Shown here in pieces: positions 49,065 to 58,150 of a stretch of DNA of 64,000 nucleotides. Made by a program: the position numbers and the translations under genes. Position 1 is the first letter of the stretch. Every line of letters begins with the position of its first letter. The notes below the pieces were generated by a model. That model saw only the letters and a list, made by a program, of their open reading frames with translations, had not been told where the DNA came from and ran no database searches. This DNA comes from RHKX01 sp963745755 (GTDB lineage: Bacteria; Actinomycetota; Thermoleophilia; Solirubrobacterales; 70-9): NCBI GenBank assembly GCA_963745755.1, contig CAVUYP010000001.1, forward strand, positions 1,550,001 to 1,614,000, given 5' to 3'.

Positions 49065-49658
49065 ATGCCAATGCGGAAGCTGCAGAGCCAGGGCGTCCAC
49101 CACATCACGATCACCGGCGCCGACCGGCAGACGTCGATCGACTTCTGGGAGGGCCTGCTCGGGATGCCGTTCGTCTTCGAGCAGCCGAACCTCGACAACG
49201 AGGCGGAGAGCCACCTCTACTTCGATCCCGGCGACGGGCGGCTGATCACGGTCTTCACGAACGAGGAGCGGGAGGGCGACCCGACCCGCACCCCGACCGA
49301 TCCCGGCTGCGTGCACCACCTCGCGTTCTCGCTCTCGCGAGCGACGTTCCAGCAGGCGGTCGAGCGGCTCGAGGAGCGCGGCATCGACCACAGCGGCGTC
49401 AAGGACCGCGGCTTCATGGACTCGATCTACTTCGAGGACCCGCTCGGCCTGCTGATCGAGCTCGCGTCCTACCGGTTCGAGCCGCCGGCCGGGCACAGCC
49501 ACGCCGAGGTGCTGCTCGCGGCACACCGGATCAGGGTCGAGCGCGGCGACTACAACATCGCCGAGATCCACCTCGCCGACGCGATCGAGGCGCTGACCGA
49601 ACGCTCGCGGGATTCGCTGTCGGCCGACCGCTCGCCGCAGGATCCCTACCGGGGCTGA
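49065..49658 (+). CDS. VOC-superfamily (glyoxalase / extradiol dioxygenase fold) protein
   Basis: A 197-residue protein of the vicinal oxygen chelate superfamily. The first module begins GVHHITITGADRQTSIDFWEGLLGMPFVF, the second has CVHHLAFSLSRATFQQAVERLEERGIDHSGV and IYFEDPLGLLIELA, placing metal ligands His, His and Glu in the usual places. The reaction is unknown. TAGGTT lies seven bases upstream of ATG 49065, so the mRNA may be leaderless. Confidence 0.8.
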   Translation: MPMRKLQSQGVHHITITGADRQTSIDFWEGLLGMPFVFEQPNLDNEAESHLYFDPGDGRLITVFTNEEREGDPTRTPTDPGCVHHLAFSLSRATFQQAVERLEERGIDHSGVKDRGFMDSIYFEDPLGLLIELASYRFEPPAGHSHAEVLLAAHRIRVERGDYNIAEIHLADAIEALTERSRDSLSADRSPQDPYRG

Positions 49659-49704
49659 CCAGGGCGGCCACGCGAGCCGGCCCGGAGGAGGCGCGGAGAA
49701 CCTG

Positions 49705-49719
49705 TTGAGGCATCCTCAA
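49705..49719. promoter_or_regulatory. Perfect palindrome in a putative promoter, upstream of the NHL protein
   Basis: TTGAGGCATCCTCAA is a perfect inverted repeat of two 6-bp arms. TTGAGG also serves as a -35-like element, and TAGGGT (49727-49732) sits 16 bases later and 8 bases before ATG 49741. A repressor bound here would block the promoter. Confidence 0.5.
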
Positions 49720-49740
49720 TAGGTGTTAGGGTCAGCGCCG

Positions 49741-51675
49741 ATGAGGTCGAAGCTGGTCACGCTCGTGGTCGCCGCGGCCGTCCCGGTGGCGATGACCGCC
49801 GCTGCGGGCGCCGTGCCGGCTTCGGCCGCCGAGCTTCACGGCAAGGTCGTCAGCGGCAAGGTCAGCCTCGGCGCGACGCCGGTGACGCTCTACCGCGCCG
49901 GCTCAGCGAACACAGACCCGGTGCGGCTCGGCCACGCCCGCAGCCGCGGCAACGGGACCTTTCGGATCTCGTTCCGGAAGCAGAGCGGATCGAAGACCGT
50001 CCTCTACGTGATCGCCGGCGGCGGCTCGAAGGTTCGGCTCGCCGCGGTCCTCGGCGGGCCGCGGATACCGCGCGACGTCGTCGTCAACGAGCACACCACG
50101 GTGGCGACCGGATACGCGCTGGCGCAGTTCATCGACGGAAAGCGGATCGCCGGCAAATCACCCGGGCTCGAGAACGCGGCCGCGATGGCCAGGAATCTCA
50201 GCGACCCGCGCACCGGGCACATCGGGCAGGTTCTCAGGCGTGCCCCGAACGGCGGTCAGACCTCGACCCTGCAGGCGTTCAACTCAGTCGCGAACATGCT
50301 GCCGCGATGCGCCCGCTCGCGATCGCGGTGCGCGCTCCTGTTCAGCCTCGCCAAGCCTCCCGGCGAGCGGGCCCCGCGCGGCACGCTCGACGCGGTCGCC
50401 GATATCGCCCGCAATCCCGGCCATGCGGTGGCGCGGCTGTTCAAGCTCGCCCGGGGCGTCCCCACTCCCTTCCGGCCGGCGCTGCCACAGGACGAGCGCC
50501 CGGACGCCTGGACGCTGGCGCTGCGCTTCAACGGCGACGGCAAGAGCATCGACGGACCCGGCAACTTCGCGATCGACGCCGACGGCAACCTCTGGGTCAA
50601 CAACAACTACAACTACACGAGCGACCCACGGACGCCCTCATGCGGAAGCGACCTGCTGTTCAAGTTCACGCCTCGGGGCCGGTTCGCGTCGGGGTCGCCC
50701 TACACCGGCGGCGGGCTGAACGGAGCCGGCTACGGAATCACGATCGCCCCGAACGACCGCATCTGGGTCGGCAACTTCGGCTTCGCGGGGATCGGCTGCA
50801 ACGATCCGCCGCCGCGGAACAGCGTCTCCGAGTTCAAGCCGAACGGCGTGCCGCGCTCGCCGTCGGCGACGCCGACCTCGACCGGCGGCTACACGAACGG
50901 GCCGATCTCCCTCCCGCAGGCGACCGTCGCCGACCGCGACGGCAACATCTGGATCGCCAACTGCGGCAACGGCACCGTCACCCAATACCCGGGCGGACGC
51001 CACACGCAGGCCAAGGTCTTCTCCGGACTCGGGATCGTCAATCCGTTCGGGCTGGCGATCAACCAGCACGGGCAGGCGTTCGTGGCCGGCAACTCGAACA
51101 GCCGCGTTGCGATGCTCAACCCCGACGGCACCCCCACCGCTCGCTCGCCGATCGCCGGCGGCGGCATCAACCGGCCGATGGGCGTCACCGTCGACAGCCG
51201 CGGCAAGATCTGGGTCGCGAACTCGGGCGTGGTCCTGTTCCCCTGCGAGCCGCCCGAGCCGCCGATCCAGGCGGGCGGATCGGCGACGCTGCTCAGCAGC
51301 CGAGGCGTGCCGGATCCCGGCTCGCCGTTCACCGGCGGCGGCCTCAGCGTCCCCTGGGGGATCACCGTCGACGGCGACGACAACGTCTGGGTCGCGAACT
51401 TCGCCGGTCAGCAGGTCGGCGTGCTCTGCGGCACGCGACCGAAGAACTGCCCGCCGCACACCAAGACCGGCGATCCGATCGCCCCCGCCAGCGGCTACGG
51501 CTTCGACGGCCTGACCCGCAACACGGGGATCGCGGTCGACCCGTCCGGCAACGTCTGGCTGGCCAACAACTGGCTGCAGGTTCCGTTCCAGACCAATCCC
51601 GGCGGCCACGAGATCGTCGCCTTCGTCGGTGCCGCCGCGCCGCTGAAGACCCCGGTGATCGGGCCGCCGCGGTAG
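49741..51675 (+). CDS. Secreted NHL-repeat beta-propeller protein
   Basis: A 644-residue exported protein. Signal peptide about 1-25 (LVTLVVAAAVPVAMTAAAGAVPASA). The middle (about 25-240) is unlike anything I can name. From about residue 265 onward there are at least six NHL/SMP-30-like blades of the form FAIDADGNLWVNNN, ITIAPNDRIWVGNFG, ATVADRDGNIWIANCG, LAINQHGQAFVAGN, VTVDSRGKIWVANS and ITVDGDDNVWVANF. These form a beta-propeller. It may bind glycans or protein partners, or act as a lyase like Vgb, but no catalytic site is evident. ATG 49741 is used; a possible start at 49723 gives no benefit. Confidence 0.82.
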   Translation: MRSKLVTLVVAAAVPVAMTAAAGAVPASAAELHGKVVSGKVSLGATPVTLYRAGSANTDPVRLGHARSRGNGTFRISFRKQSGSKTVLYVIAGGGSKVRLAAVLGGPRIPRDVVVNEHTTVATGYALAQFIDGKRIAGKSPGLENAAAMARNLSDPRTGHIGQVLRRAPNGGQTSTLQAFNSVANMLPRCARSRSRCALLFSLAKPPGERAPRGTLDAVADIARNPGHAVARLFKLARGVPTPFRPALPQDERPDAWTLALRFNGDGKSIDGPGNFAIDADGNLWVNNNYNYTSDPRTPSCGSDLLFKFTPRGRFASGSPYTGGGLNGAGYGITIAPNDRIWVGNFGFAGIGCNDPPPRNSVSEFKPNGVPRSPSATPTSTGGYTNGPISLPQATVADRDGNIWIANCGNGTVTQYPGGRHTQAKVFSGLGIVNPFGLAINQHGQAFVAGNSNSRVAMLNPDGTPTARSPIAGGGINRPMGVTVDSRGKIWVANSGVVLFPCEPPEPPIQAGGSATLLSSRGVPDPGSPFTGGGLSVPWGITVDGDDNVWVANFAGQQVGVLCGTRPKNCPPHTKTGDPIAPASGYGFDGLTRNTGIAVDPSGNVWLANNWLQVPFQTNPGGHEIVAFVGAAAPLKTPVIGPPR

Positions 51676-51771
51676 CGACGCGGCGGCCGATCCTCATCCG
51701 ACCACGAGCAGGTGGGTCGGCGATTCGCGCCGCGCCCCGATCCGCGGTCGTGTGCGCAACTCACAGAGGAA

Positions 51772-51789
51772 ACTGGCTGGTCAGCCAGT
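51772..51789. promoter_or_regulatory. Perfect palindrome overlapping the P450 -10 region
   Basis: ACTGGCTGGTCAGCCAGT has perfect 8-bp arms around GT. It ends on the first base of TAGGCT (51789-51794), which lies seven bases upstream of the P450 start, so a dimeric repressor here would cover the promoter. Confidence 0.5.
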
Positions 51790-51801
51790 AGGCTGCCGGG
51801 C

Positions 51802-53064
51802 ATGCAGCGCGCCGAGACCGGAGAGGATCCGCAGAAGCCCACCGACGCCGACCAGAGCCTCGACGAGATCAACGTCGGCGAGCCCGAGCACTGGCAGGAC
51901 GGGCCCCCGCACGAGCTGTTCCGGCGGCTCCGCGGCGAGTGCCCGGTCCACTGGTCGGAGATCGATGAGTACCCCGACGAGGCCGGCTTCTGGTCGGTCG
52001 TGACGGCCGAGGACGTGCACGCCGTCAGTCGCGACTGGCGCACCTTCTCATCCGAGCGCGGCGGCTGCATGGCGCTCACCCACGCGATCCCGCTCGAGCT
52101 GATGACGTCGATGTTCATCGCGATGGACCCGCCCAAGCACGACCGGATCAAGGCGCTCTTCCAGCGCGGGTTCACGCCGAAGCGGATCGCCATGCACGAG
52201 GACGAGATCCGGGCGATCACCAGCCGCGTTCTCGACCGCCTCGAGGGCCGCGAGAGCTGCGACGTCGTCACCGACATCGCCCAGCCGGTCGTCTCGCGGG
52301 TGATCGGCAGCTTCATGGGCATCGAGGAGAAGGACGACAAGGCCTGGGCGACGTTGATGAACACGACCCTCGGCGTCGGCGACGAGGAGCTCGCCCCGGG
52401 CGGCCTCGAGAAGGTCCTCGCCGAGGACTTCCCGGAGATCTTCCGGCGCTCGCAGGAGATGATCGACGCCCGCCGTGAGAATCCCACCGACGACCTGACC
52501 AGCGTCCTCGTCCACGCCGAGATCGACGGCGAGACGCTTGCCGACCACGAGATCGTGATGGGCTTCTTCCTGCTCGTCGCCGCCGGCAACGACTCGACGA
52601 AGGCGACGTTCACGAGCGGCATGAACGCTCTGCTCGACCATCCCGATCAGATGCGCGAGCTGGTCGAGGACCCGTCGCTGGTCCCGATCGCGATCGAGGA
52701 GTGCCTGCGGATGTTCCCGGCCTTCGCGAACTTCCGGCGCACCGCGACCGCCGACACCGAGATCCACGGGCAACCGATCGCCGACGGCGACAAGGTGCTG
52801 ATGTGGTACGTGTCGAGCAATCGCGACGAGGCCGTCTACGAGGACGCCGACCGCTTCGACATCCATCGCAACCCCGAGCACCAGGCGTTCGGTGCCGGCG
52901 GCCGCCACTTCTGCCTCGGCACCGCGCTCGCCCGGCTCGAGCTCAAGGTGCTCTTCGAGGAGACCCTGAAGCGCTACCCGCAGATGACCCGCGACGGCGA
53001 GCCCCGCCCGGCCGTCACCCAGTTCCTCAACCAGCTGAAGACGCTGCCGGTCAAGCTCGGCTGA
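51802..53064 (+). CDS. Cytochrome P450
   Basis: A 420-residue soluble bacterial class I P450. Visible motifs are the I-helix oxygen site (VAAGNDSTKATF, with Asn-Asp-Ser in place of the usual acid-Thr-Thr), the ExxR of the K-helix (EECLR), and the heme loop FGAGGRHFCLGTALAR with Cys371 as the heme ligand. The order EPEHWQDGPP at the start and the MDPPKHDRIKALFQRGF block resemble steroid- and terpene-oxidising CYP families. No ferredoxin gene is adjacent. Start at ATG 51802 is supported by TAGGCT just upstream and by family alignment; a start at 51712 is 30 residues longer. Confidence 0.92.
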   Translation: MQRAETGEDPQKPTDADQSLDEINVGEPEHWQDGPPHELFRRLRGECPVHWSEIDEYPDEAGFWSVVTAEDVHAVSRDWRTFSSERGGCMALTHAIPLELMTSMFIAMDPPKHDRIKALFQRGFTPKRIAMHEDEIRAITSRVLDRLEGRESCDVVTDIAQPVVSRVIGSFMGIEEKDDKAWATLMNTTLGVGDEELAPGGLEKVLAEDFPEIFRRSQEMIDARRENPTDDLTSVLVHAEIDGETLADHEIVMGFFLLVAAGNDSTKATFTSGMNALLDHPDQMRELVEDPSLVPIAIEECLRMFPAFANFRRTATADTEIHGQPIADGDKVLMWYVSSNRDEAVYEDADRFDIHRNPEHQAFGAGGRHFCLGTALARLELKVLFEETLKRYPQMTRDGEPRPAVTQFLNQLKTLPVKLG

Positions 53065-53117
53065 GCGCCGGCCGGCGCCGCGCTTTTCAGTCGGACCCCG
53101 GGTCTATCGTCGCCGGG

Positions 53118-54410
53118 GTGTCCTGGCGAACCCGCTGGAAGATCAGCGAGCACATCCGCAACAGCATCTGGATCGTGCCCGCCGCGTTCGTCGCGCTCGC
53201 GATCGCGATGGGCGTCGCCCTGCCCAGCCTCGACTCCGACTCCACCAACACCCTCGGGCTCCAGTTCGGCTCCGGAGCCGCCCAGGGAATGCTCGGGGCG
53301 ATGGCCGGGGGCATGATCACCTTCACCGGCTTCGTCTTCTCGATCCTGCTGCTCGCCGTCCAGTTCGGCTCCAGCCAGTTCTCGCCGCGGATGCTGCGGC
53401 GCTTCCTGCGCGACCCGACGACCAAGATTGCGCTGGGCATGTTCATGGCGACATTCATCTACGCGCTGCTCGTCCTGCGGACGATCGAGCCCCGCAACAA
53501 CCAGAACTTCGTCCCCGACGACTCGATCTCGATCGCGATCATGATGCTGCTGCTCAGCATGCTCATCTTCCTGCGGCTGATCAGCCGGACCACGCAGGGT
53601 CTGCGGGTCGCGGCGGTGCTCAAGGACCTCGGCAGGGATGGGGCGAAGGTGATCGGCAACGTCTATCCGCAGCGCGGCACGGACCCGGATCCTCGCGAGG
53701 TGACCGCAACGCTCGGCGCCACGACCGCCACGGTCGCATACCACGGTGAGCCGGGCATCCTCCAGAGCATCGACCGGGGCGGCCTCGTCGCGATCGCCGC
53801 CGCCGCCGGCGTCACCCTCGAGCTGGTCACGCCGGTCGGCGACCTGGTCATCGCCGGCGCGCCGCTGTTCGCGGTGCACGGCGACGGCGAAGTCGACGAG
53901 GAGGCGCTGCAGCGCTCGGTCGCGGTAGGCGACGAGCGGACGATGAAGCAGGACCCCGCCTTCGCCTTCCGGCTGCTCGCCGACATCTCCTCGAAGGCGC
54001 TGTCGCCCGGCGTCAACGATCCGACGACCACCGTCCAGGCGCTCGACCAGATCGAGATCCTGCTCGTCAAGCTCAGCGACCGCCGGCTCACGCCCGGTGA
54101 GCTGCGCGACGACGACGGAGCCGTCCGGGTCGTCTACCCGACACCGTCCTGGACCGACTTCCTCAGCATCGCGCTCGACGAGACCCGCCTGTTCGGCGAG
54201 GGGTCGGTGCAGGTGGCGCGACGGCTGCAGGCGCTGCTCGAGGATCTGCGGGCGAACGTCCCGACCGACCGCCGAGCCGCCGTCGACGCCCAGCTGGCGA
54301 TGCTGGAGTCGAGCATCGGCCGCGGGTTCAGCGAGGACGCCGACCGCAGGGCGGCGGGCACGCGCGATCGCCAGGGCATCGGCTCGCCGGCCCACGCCGC
54401 CCTCGACTAG
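53118..54410 (+). CDS. DUF2254 predicted membrane protein
   Basis: A 430-residue protein of the DUF2254 family. Four membrane helices lie in the first 170 residues (SIWIVPAAFVALAIAMGVALP, MAGGMITFTGFVFSILLLAV and two more). The remainder is cytoplasmic, with EPGILQSIDRGGLVAIA, RTMKQDPAFAFRLLADISSKALSPGVNDPTTTVQALD, a signature of the family. Function is unknown. GTG 53118 is preferred: TATCGT lies seven bases upstream and the sequence starts naturally (VSWRTRWKISEHIRNSIW), whereas longer starts read through the P450 end. Confidence 0.85.
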   Translation: MSWRTRWKISEHIRNSIWIVPAAFVALAIAMGVALPSLDSDSTNTLGLQFGSGAAQGMLGAMAGGMITFTGFVFSILLLAVQFGSSQFSPRMLRRFLRDPTTKIALGMFMATFIYALLVLRTIEPRNNQNFVPDDSISIAIMMLLLSMLIFLRLISRTTQGLRVAAVLKDLGRDGAKVIGNVYPQRGTDPDPREVTATLGATTATVAYHGEPGILQSIDRGGLVAIAAAAGVTLELVTPVGDLVIAGAPLFAVHGDGEVDEEALQRSVAVGDERTMKQDPAFAFRLLADISSKALSPGVNDPTTTVQALDQIEILLVKLSDRRLTPGELRDDDGAVRVVYPTPSWTDFLSIALDETRLFGEGSVQVARRLQALLEDLRANVPTDRRAAVDAQLAMLESSIGRGFSEDADRRAAGTRDRQGIGSPAHAALD

Positions 54411-54515
54411 ACGGTCGAGGCTTTCCGGAGTCCTCGCTCGCCGGTCACCCGAGCGGGGGTCGCGGCACCCGGCACTGACTAGGATGGGATTCCGGGCAAG
54501 GCATTGAGGAGTCCG

Positions 54516-55787
54516 ATGGACGAGGGTCAGGAACGTGAGAGGTCAGCGGCAGCCGAGCGATCGGCCTCGCCGGACCTGCTGCGCGGCCTCTACCAACCCC
54601 GCTTCTCGCGCCGCCGGTTCGTGCGCGGCGGCGCCGGTCTGCTCGCCGCCGGCTCGCTGGCGGGGGCGCTGGCGGCCTGCGGCGTCGCCGGGACCCGCGA
54701 TACCGGCTGGAAGGACGGCTTCGACTGGAAGGCGTGGTGGAGCAAGCAGGAGCAGCAGGGCACGTTCGACTTCGCCAACTGGCCGCTCTACATCGACCGG
54801 ACCAAGGACGGATCCCCGACCCTGAACGACTTCAGCGAGAAGTACGGAATCACCGTCAACTACCGGCCGGTGATCCAAGACAACGCCTCGTTCTTCGCCC
54901 AGATCAGCCCGGTGCTGCAGGCTGGGCAGTCGACCAACTACGACATGGTCGTGATCAGCGAGGGCTGGGAGCTGACCCAGATGATCAAGAACCACTGGCT
55001 GATCCCGCTCGACCACTCGCGGATGCCGAACTTCTTCCGCTACGCCAACCCGACCCTGAAGAATCCGACCTACGACCCCCACAACGAGTACACGGTCACC
55101 TGGCAGTCGGGGATCACCGGGATCGCCTACGACCCGAGCAAGACCGGCAAGGAGATCCATTCGGTCAAGGCGCTCTGGGATCCCGACTACGCGGGCAAGG
55201 TCGGGATGATGGCCGACGACACCGAGCTCGGCAGCGTCGGCATGCTGGCGCTCGGGATCGAGCCCTCGACCTCGACCCCCGCCGACTGGAAGCGGGCCGC
55301 CGCGCTGCTGACCAAGCAGCGCGACGAGGGCATCGTCCGCCAGTACTACGACCAGAGCTACATCAAGGCGCTCCAGCAGGGCGACACGATCATCAGCATG
55401 GCCTGGTCGGGCGACGTCTTCCAGGCCCAGGTCTCGGGCAACTCGAACCTGAAGTTCGTCGTCCCCGATGAGGGCGGGATGTTCTGGCACGACACCTGCA
55501 TGATCCCCCTGCACGCCTCCCATCCCGTCGACGCGATGGAGTGGATCGACTACTTCTACCGCCCCCATGTGCAGGCACTGATCACCGACTGGGTCAACTA
55601 CGTATCGCCGGTCCCCTCGGCGAAGTCGATCGTCGCCAACGACCTCGACGACCCGCGGGTGGCGAACAGCCCGCTCGTCTTTCCCGGCAGAGCCATTGAC
55701 AGGCAACTCGTCGCCTACTACGACTTCAAGGGCGTGGACGACCACGAGGAATGGACCTCGATCTTCGACCCGATCATCCAATCGTGA
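54516..55787 (+). CDS. ABC transporter solute-binding lipoprotein (PotD-like, Tat-exported)
   Basis: A 423-residue periplasmic binding protein. The N-terminus has a twin-arginine motif (SRRRFVRGG), a hydrophobic stretch and a lipobox (LAAC), so it is probably exported folded by Tat and anchored as a lipoprotein. The mature part has the type II binding-protein pattern of spermidine/putrescine receptors (FDFANWPLYIDRTKDG, YDMVVISEGWELTQMIKNHWLIPLDHS, GIAYDPSKTG, IISMAWSGDVFQA). ATG 54516 is preceded by GAGGAG; a TTG start at 54504 is the alternative. The permease gene overlaps its stop (GTGA). Confidence 0.88.
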   Translation: MDEGQERERSAAAERSASPDLLRGLYQPRFSRRRFVRGGAGLLAAGSLAGALAACGVAGTRDTGWKDGFDWKAWWSKQEQQGTFDFANWPLYIDRTKDGSPTLNDFSEKYGITVNYRPVIQDNASFFAQISPVLQAGQSTNYDMVVISEGWELTQMIKNHWLIPLDHSRMPNFFRYANPTLKNPTYDPHNEYTVTWQSGITGIAYDPSKTGKEIHSVKALWDPDYAGKVGMMADDTELGSVGMLALGIEPSTSTPADWKRAAALLTKQRDEGIVRQYYDQSYIKALQQGDTIISMAWSGDVFQAQVSGNSNLKFVVPDEGGMFWHDTCMIPLHASHPVDAMEWIDYFYRPHVQALITDWVNYVSPVPSAKSIVANDLDDPRVANSPLVFPGRAIDRQLVAYYDFKGVDDHEEWTSIFDPIIQS

Positions 55788-56647
55788 GCCCCCGGCTCAG
55801 ACAGGGGCTCGTGCCCTACCTGCTCAGCCTCCCCACCGCGGTCTGGCTCGGCGTCTTCTTCGTCGTCCCGCTCGCCGCGATCCTCGCCCTGTCGCTGATG
55901 ACCGGCAACTCGATCGACGGCTGGACGCTGACCTGGAACTTCGCCACCTTCGGCGACGCGATCTCGACCTACTCGACCCAGTTCGGCCGCTCGTTCCTCT
56001 ACGGAGGGATCTCGACCGCGGTCGCGCTGGTGACGATGTACCCGGTCGCCTACTGGATCGCCTTCCACGGCGGCCGCTTCAAGTCGGTGCTGCTGTTCCT
56101 GCTCCTGCTGCCGTTCTTCGTCACCTTCGTGATCCGGATCATCGCCTGGCAGTTCATCCTCGCCGACAACGGGATCATCCTCGGAGCGCTCAAGGACATC
56201 GGCCTGCTGCCGGAGGACACCCACGTCCTCTCGACCCCGTTCGCGGTCGTCGCCGGGCTCACCTACGACGCGCTGCCGTTCATGCTGCTGCCGCTCTACG
56301 TCGCGCTGCAGCGGATCGACCGCGGCCACGTCGAAGCCGCCGCCGACCTCTACGCGAGCGCGTCGGAGCGATTCCGCTCGGTCATCCTGCCGCTCTCGGC
56401 ACCGGGGATCTACGCCGGGATCGTGCTCGTCGCGATCACCAACATCGGCGACTACGTGAGCGCCGCGATCCTCGGCGGCCCCTCGACGACGATGATCGGC
56501 AACATCATTCAGAAGCAGTACGTCGAGAACGCCAACTACCCGATCGCCTCGGCGCTGGCGCTGATCCTGATGGTCACCCTGCTGCTGGCGATGGGGATCT
56601 ACGCGCGGGTGTTCGGGACGCGAACCCTCCAGGAGCACGTCACGTGA
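55784..56647 (+). CDS. ABC transporter permease (PotB-like)
   Basis: A 287-residue inner-membrane permease with about six helices. The cytoplasmic EAA loop is VEAAADLYASASERFRSVILP (about residues 184-204). It starts with GTG overlapping the stop of the binding protein, and its own stop overlaps the next permease start. Together with its neighbours it would import polyamines or a similar cation. Confidence 0.88.
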   Translation: MSPRLRQGLVPYLLSLPTAVWLGVFFVVPLAAILALSLMTGNSIDGWTLTWNFATFGDAISTYSTQFGRSFLYGGISTAVALVTMYPVAYWIAFHGGRFKSVLLFLLLLPFFVTFVIRIIAWQFILADNGIILGALKDIGLLPEDTHVLSTPFAVVAGLTYDALPFMLLPLYVALQRIDRGHVEAAADLYASASERFRSVILPLSAPGIYAGIVLVAITNIGDYVSAAILGGPSTTMIGNIIQKQYVENANYPIASALALILMVTLLLAMGIYARVFGTRTLQEHVT

Positions 56648-57474
56648 GCGGCGTCGCCAGGGAGACCGTCGGCGGACTCAAGGTGCCGCTCTGGAAACGC
56701 GCGATCCTGCCGGTCTACGTGCTCGGCGTGCTGCTGGTGACGCTGATCCCGATCGCGGTGATCGTCCTCTACAGCTTCAACAAGGCGCCGAACGAGCGAT
56801 TGACGTTCGCCTGGCAGGGCTTCACCACCGACTGGTACAAGCAGCTGTTCGAGATCCCCGACCTGACCTCGGCGCTGGTCACGTCGCTGGAGGTCGCCAC
56901 GCTCAGCACCGTGATCGCGGTCGCGATCGGGCTGCCGGCGGCCCTCGCCCTGGCCCGCTATCGCTTCCGCGGCCGCGGGCTCGGCGACCTGGTCATCCTC
57001 GCCGACATCGCCGCGCCATCGGTCGTCGTCGGCGCCTCGCTGCTCGGTTTCTTCGTCTACCTCGGCATCTCCCGGGGCTTCGACACGATCCTGATCGCCC
57101 ACGTCGCCTTCAACGTCGCGATCGTCGTCGTCGTCCTGCAATCGCGCCTGCGCGACCTCGACCCAGCGCTGGCGGAGGCCGCTCGCGATCTCGGTTCCCC
57201 GCCCTGGGTGGCCTTCTGGAACATCACTGTTCCGGTCATCTTCCCGGCGATCCTCTCGGCGTCGCTGCTCGCCTTCGCGCTCTCGATCGATGACTTCATC
57301 ATCACCAGCTTCGTCGCCGGGCAGACGTTGACCTTCCCGCTCTGGGTCTATGGCTCGGTGAAGGTCGGAATCCCGCCGCAGGTGTTCGCGATGGGGACCG
57401 TCATCTTCATGACCGGCGTGCTGATCGCGATCGCCGGACTGATCGCCGGCCGCCGCTCGTCGGCGCCGACCTGA
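56644..57474 (+). CDS. ABC transporter permease (PotC-like)
   Basis: A 276-residue permease, second membrane subunit of the importer. The EAA loop is LAEAARDLGSPPWVAFWNITVPVIFPAIL. GTG 56644 overlaps the previous stop. The following gene is a DUF3817 protein, not the expected PotA-type ATPase; no ATP-binding gene for this importer is found in the window. Confidence 0.88.
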   Translation: MSGVARETVGGLKVPLWKRAILPVYVLGVLLVTLIPIAVIVLYSFNKAPNERLTFAWQGFTTDWYKQLFEIPDLTSALVTSLEVATLSTVIAVAIGLPAALALARYRFRGRGLGDLVILADIAAPSVVVGASLLGFFVYLGISRGFDTILIAHVAFNVAIVVVVLQSRLRDLDPALAEAARDLGSPPWVAFWNITVPVIFPAILSASLLAFALSIDDFIITSFVAGQTLTFPLWVYGSVKVGIPPQVFAMGTVIFMTGVLIAIAGLIAGRRSSAPT

Positions 57475-57530
57475 TCGCGCGGACCGAGACCACAGAGCAG
57501 GCGAACCGACCCCGCTACCGTTCCGCGCCG

Positions 57531-57848
57531 ATGACGCTCCGCAACTTCAAGCTCGTCGCCCTGATCGAGGCGACCACGTTCCTGCTCCTGCTGATCGCCA
57601 GCTACATCAAGCGGGCCAGCGATCAACCGCTCGGCGTCGAGATCCTCGGCCCGATCCACGGCCTCCTCTTCATCGCCTACGTGGTCATGGCTCTCGCCGT
57701 TCGCGAGCACGCCGGCTGGACAGGCCGGCAGACTCTGCTGATCCTGCTCGGCGCGGTGCTGCCGTTCGGCGGCTACGTCGTCGATCGCTGGATCGACGCC
57801 AACAACGCCGAGGTCCTCCGCGACGAGGGCGCCGGCCGCAACTCGTAG
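57531..57848 (+). CDS. DUF3817 small membrane protein
   Basis: A 105-residue protein with three membrane helices. The opening NFKLVALIEATTFLLLLIASYIKR and the closing LLGAVLPFGGYVVDRWI match DUF3817, a small integral membrane family of unknown function. TACCGT lies nine bases upstream of the ATG. Confidence 0.85.
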   Translation: MTLRNFKLVALIEATTFLLLLIASYIKRASDQPLGVEILGPIHGLLFIAYVVMALAVREHAGWTGRQTLLILLGAVLPFGGYVVDRWIDANNAEVLRDEGAGRNS

Positions 57849-57857
57849 GCTGCCGCG

Positions 57858-58142
57858 ATGGGCTTTCTCTCGCGCTGGCGTCGCTCGCTGACCTCCGAGC
57901 GCGCCGACGGCGCCGGCGAGCTGGCGATCGGCGACCCGCGCTTCGACGACTGGGAGGTGGTCCGCGAGTTCGAGGACGTCAGCACCGCCCGTGCCTGGCG
58001 CCAGCAGCTCGCCGACCGTGGCATCGAGGCCGTCGTAACCGCCGATCACGAACCCGACCGGTTCGGTCGCGGCGACGTCTACCTGCAGGTCCCGCCCGGT
58101 CGCTGGAGCGACGCCGAGGAGTTCCTCGGCGGCCTCGACTGA
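57858..58142 (+). CDS. Small DUF2007-like protein
   Basis: A 94-residue protein. The core WEVVREFEDVSTARAWRQQLADRGIEAVV looks like a DUF2007-type domain (one strand-helix-strand unit seen in many small signalling-type proteins). Function is unknown. TAGGCT lies six bases upstream, and it starts nine bases after the DUF3817 stop. Confidence 0.65.
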   Translation: MGFLSRWRRSLTSERADGAGELAIGDPRFDDWEVVREFEDVSTARAWRQQLADRGIEAVVTADHEPDRFGRGDVYLQVPPGRWSDAEEFLGGLD

Positions 58143-58150
58143 CCCCCCGG

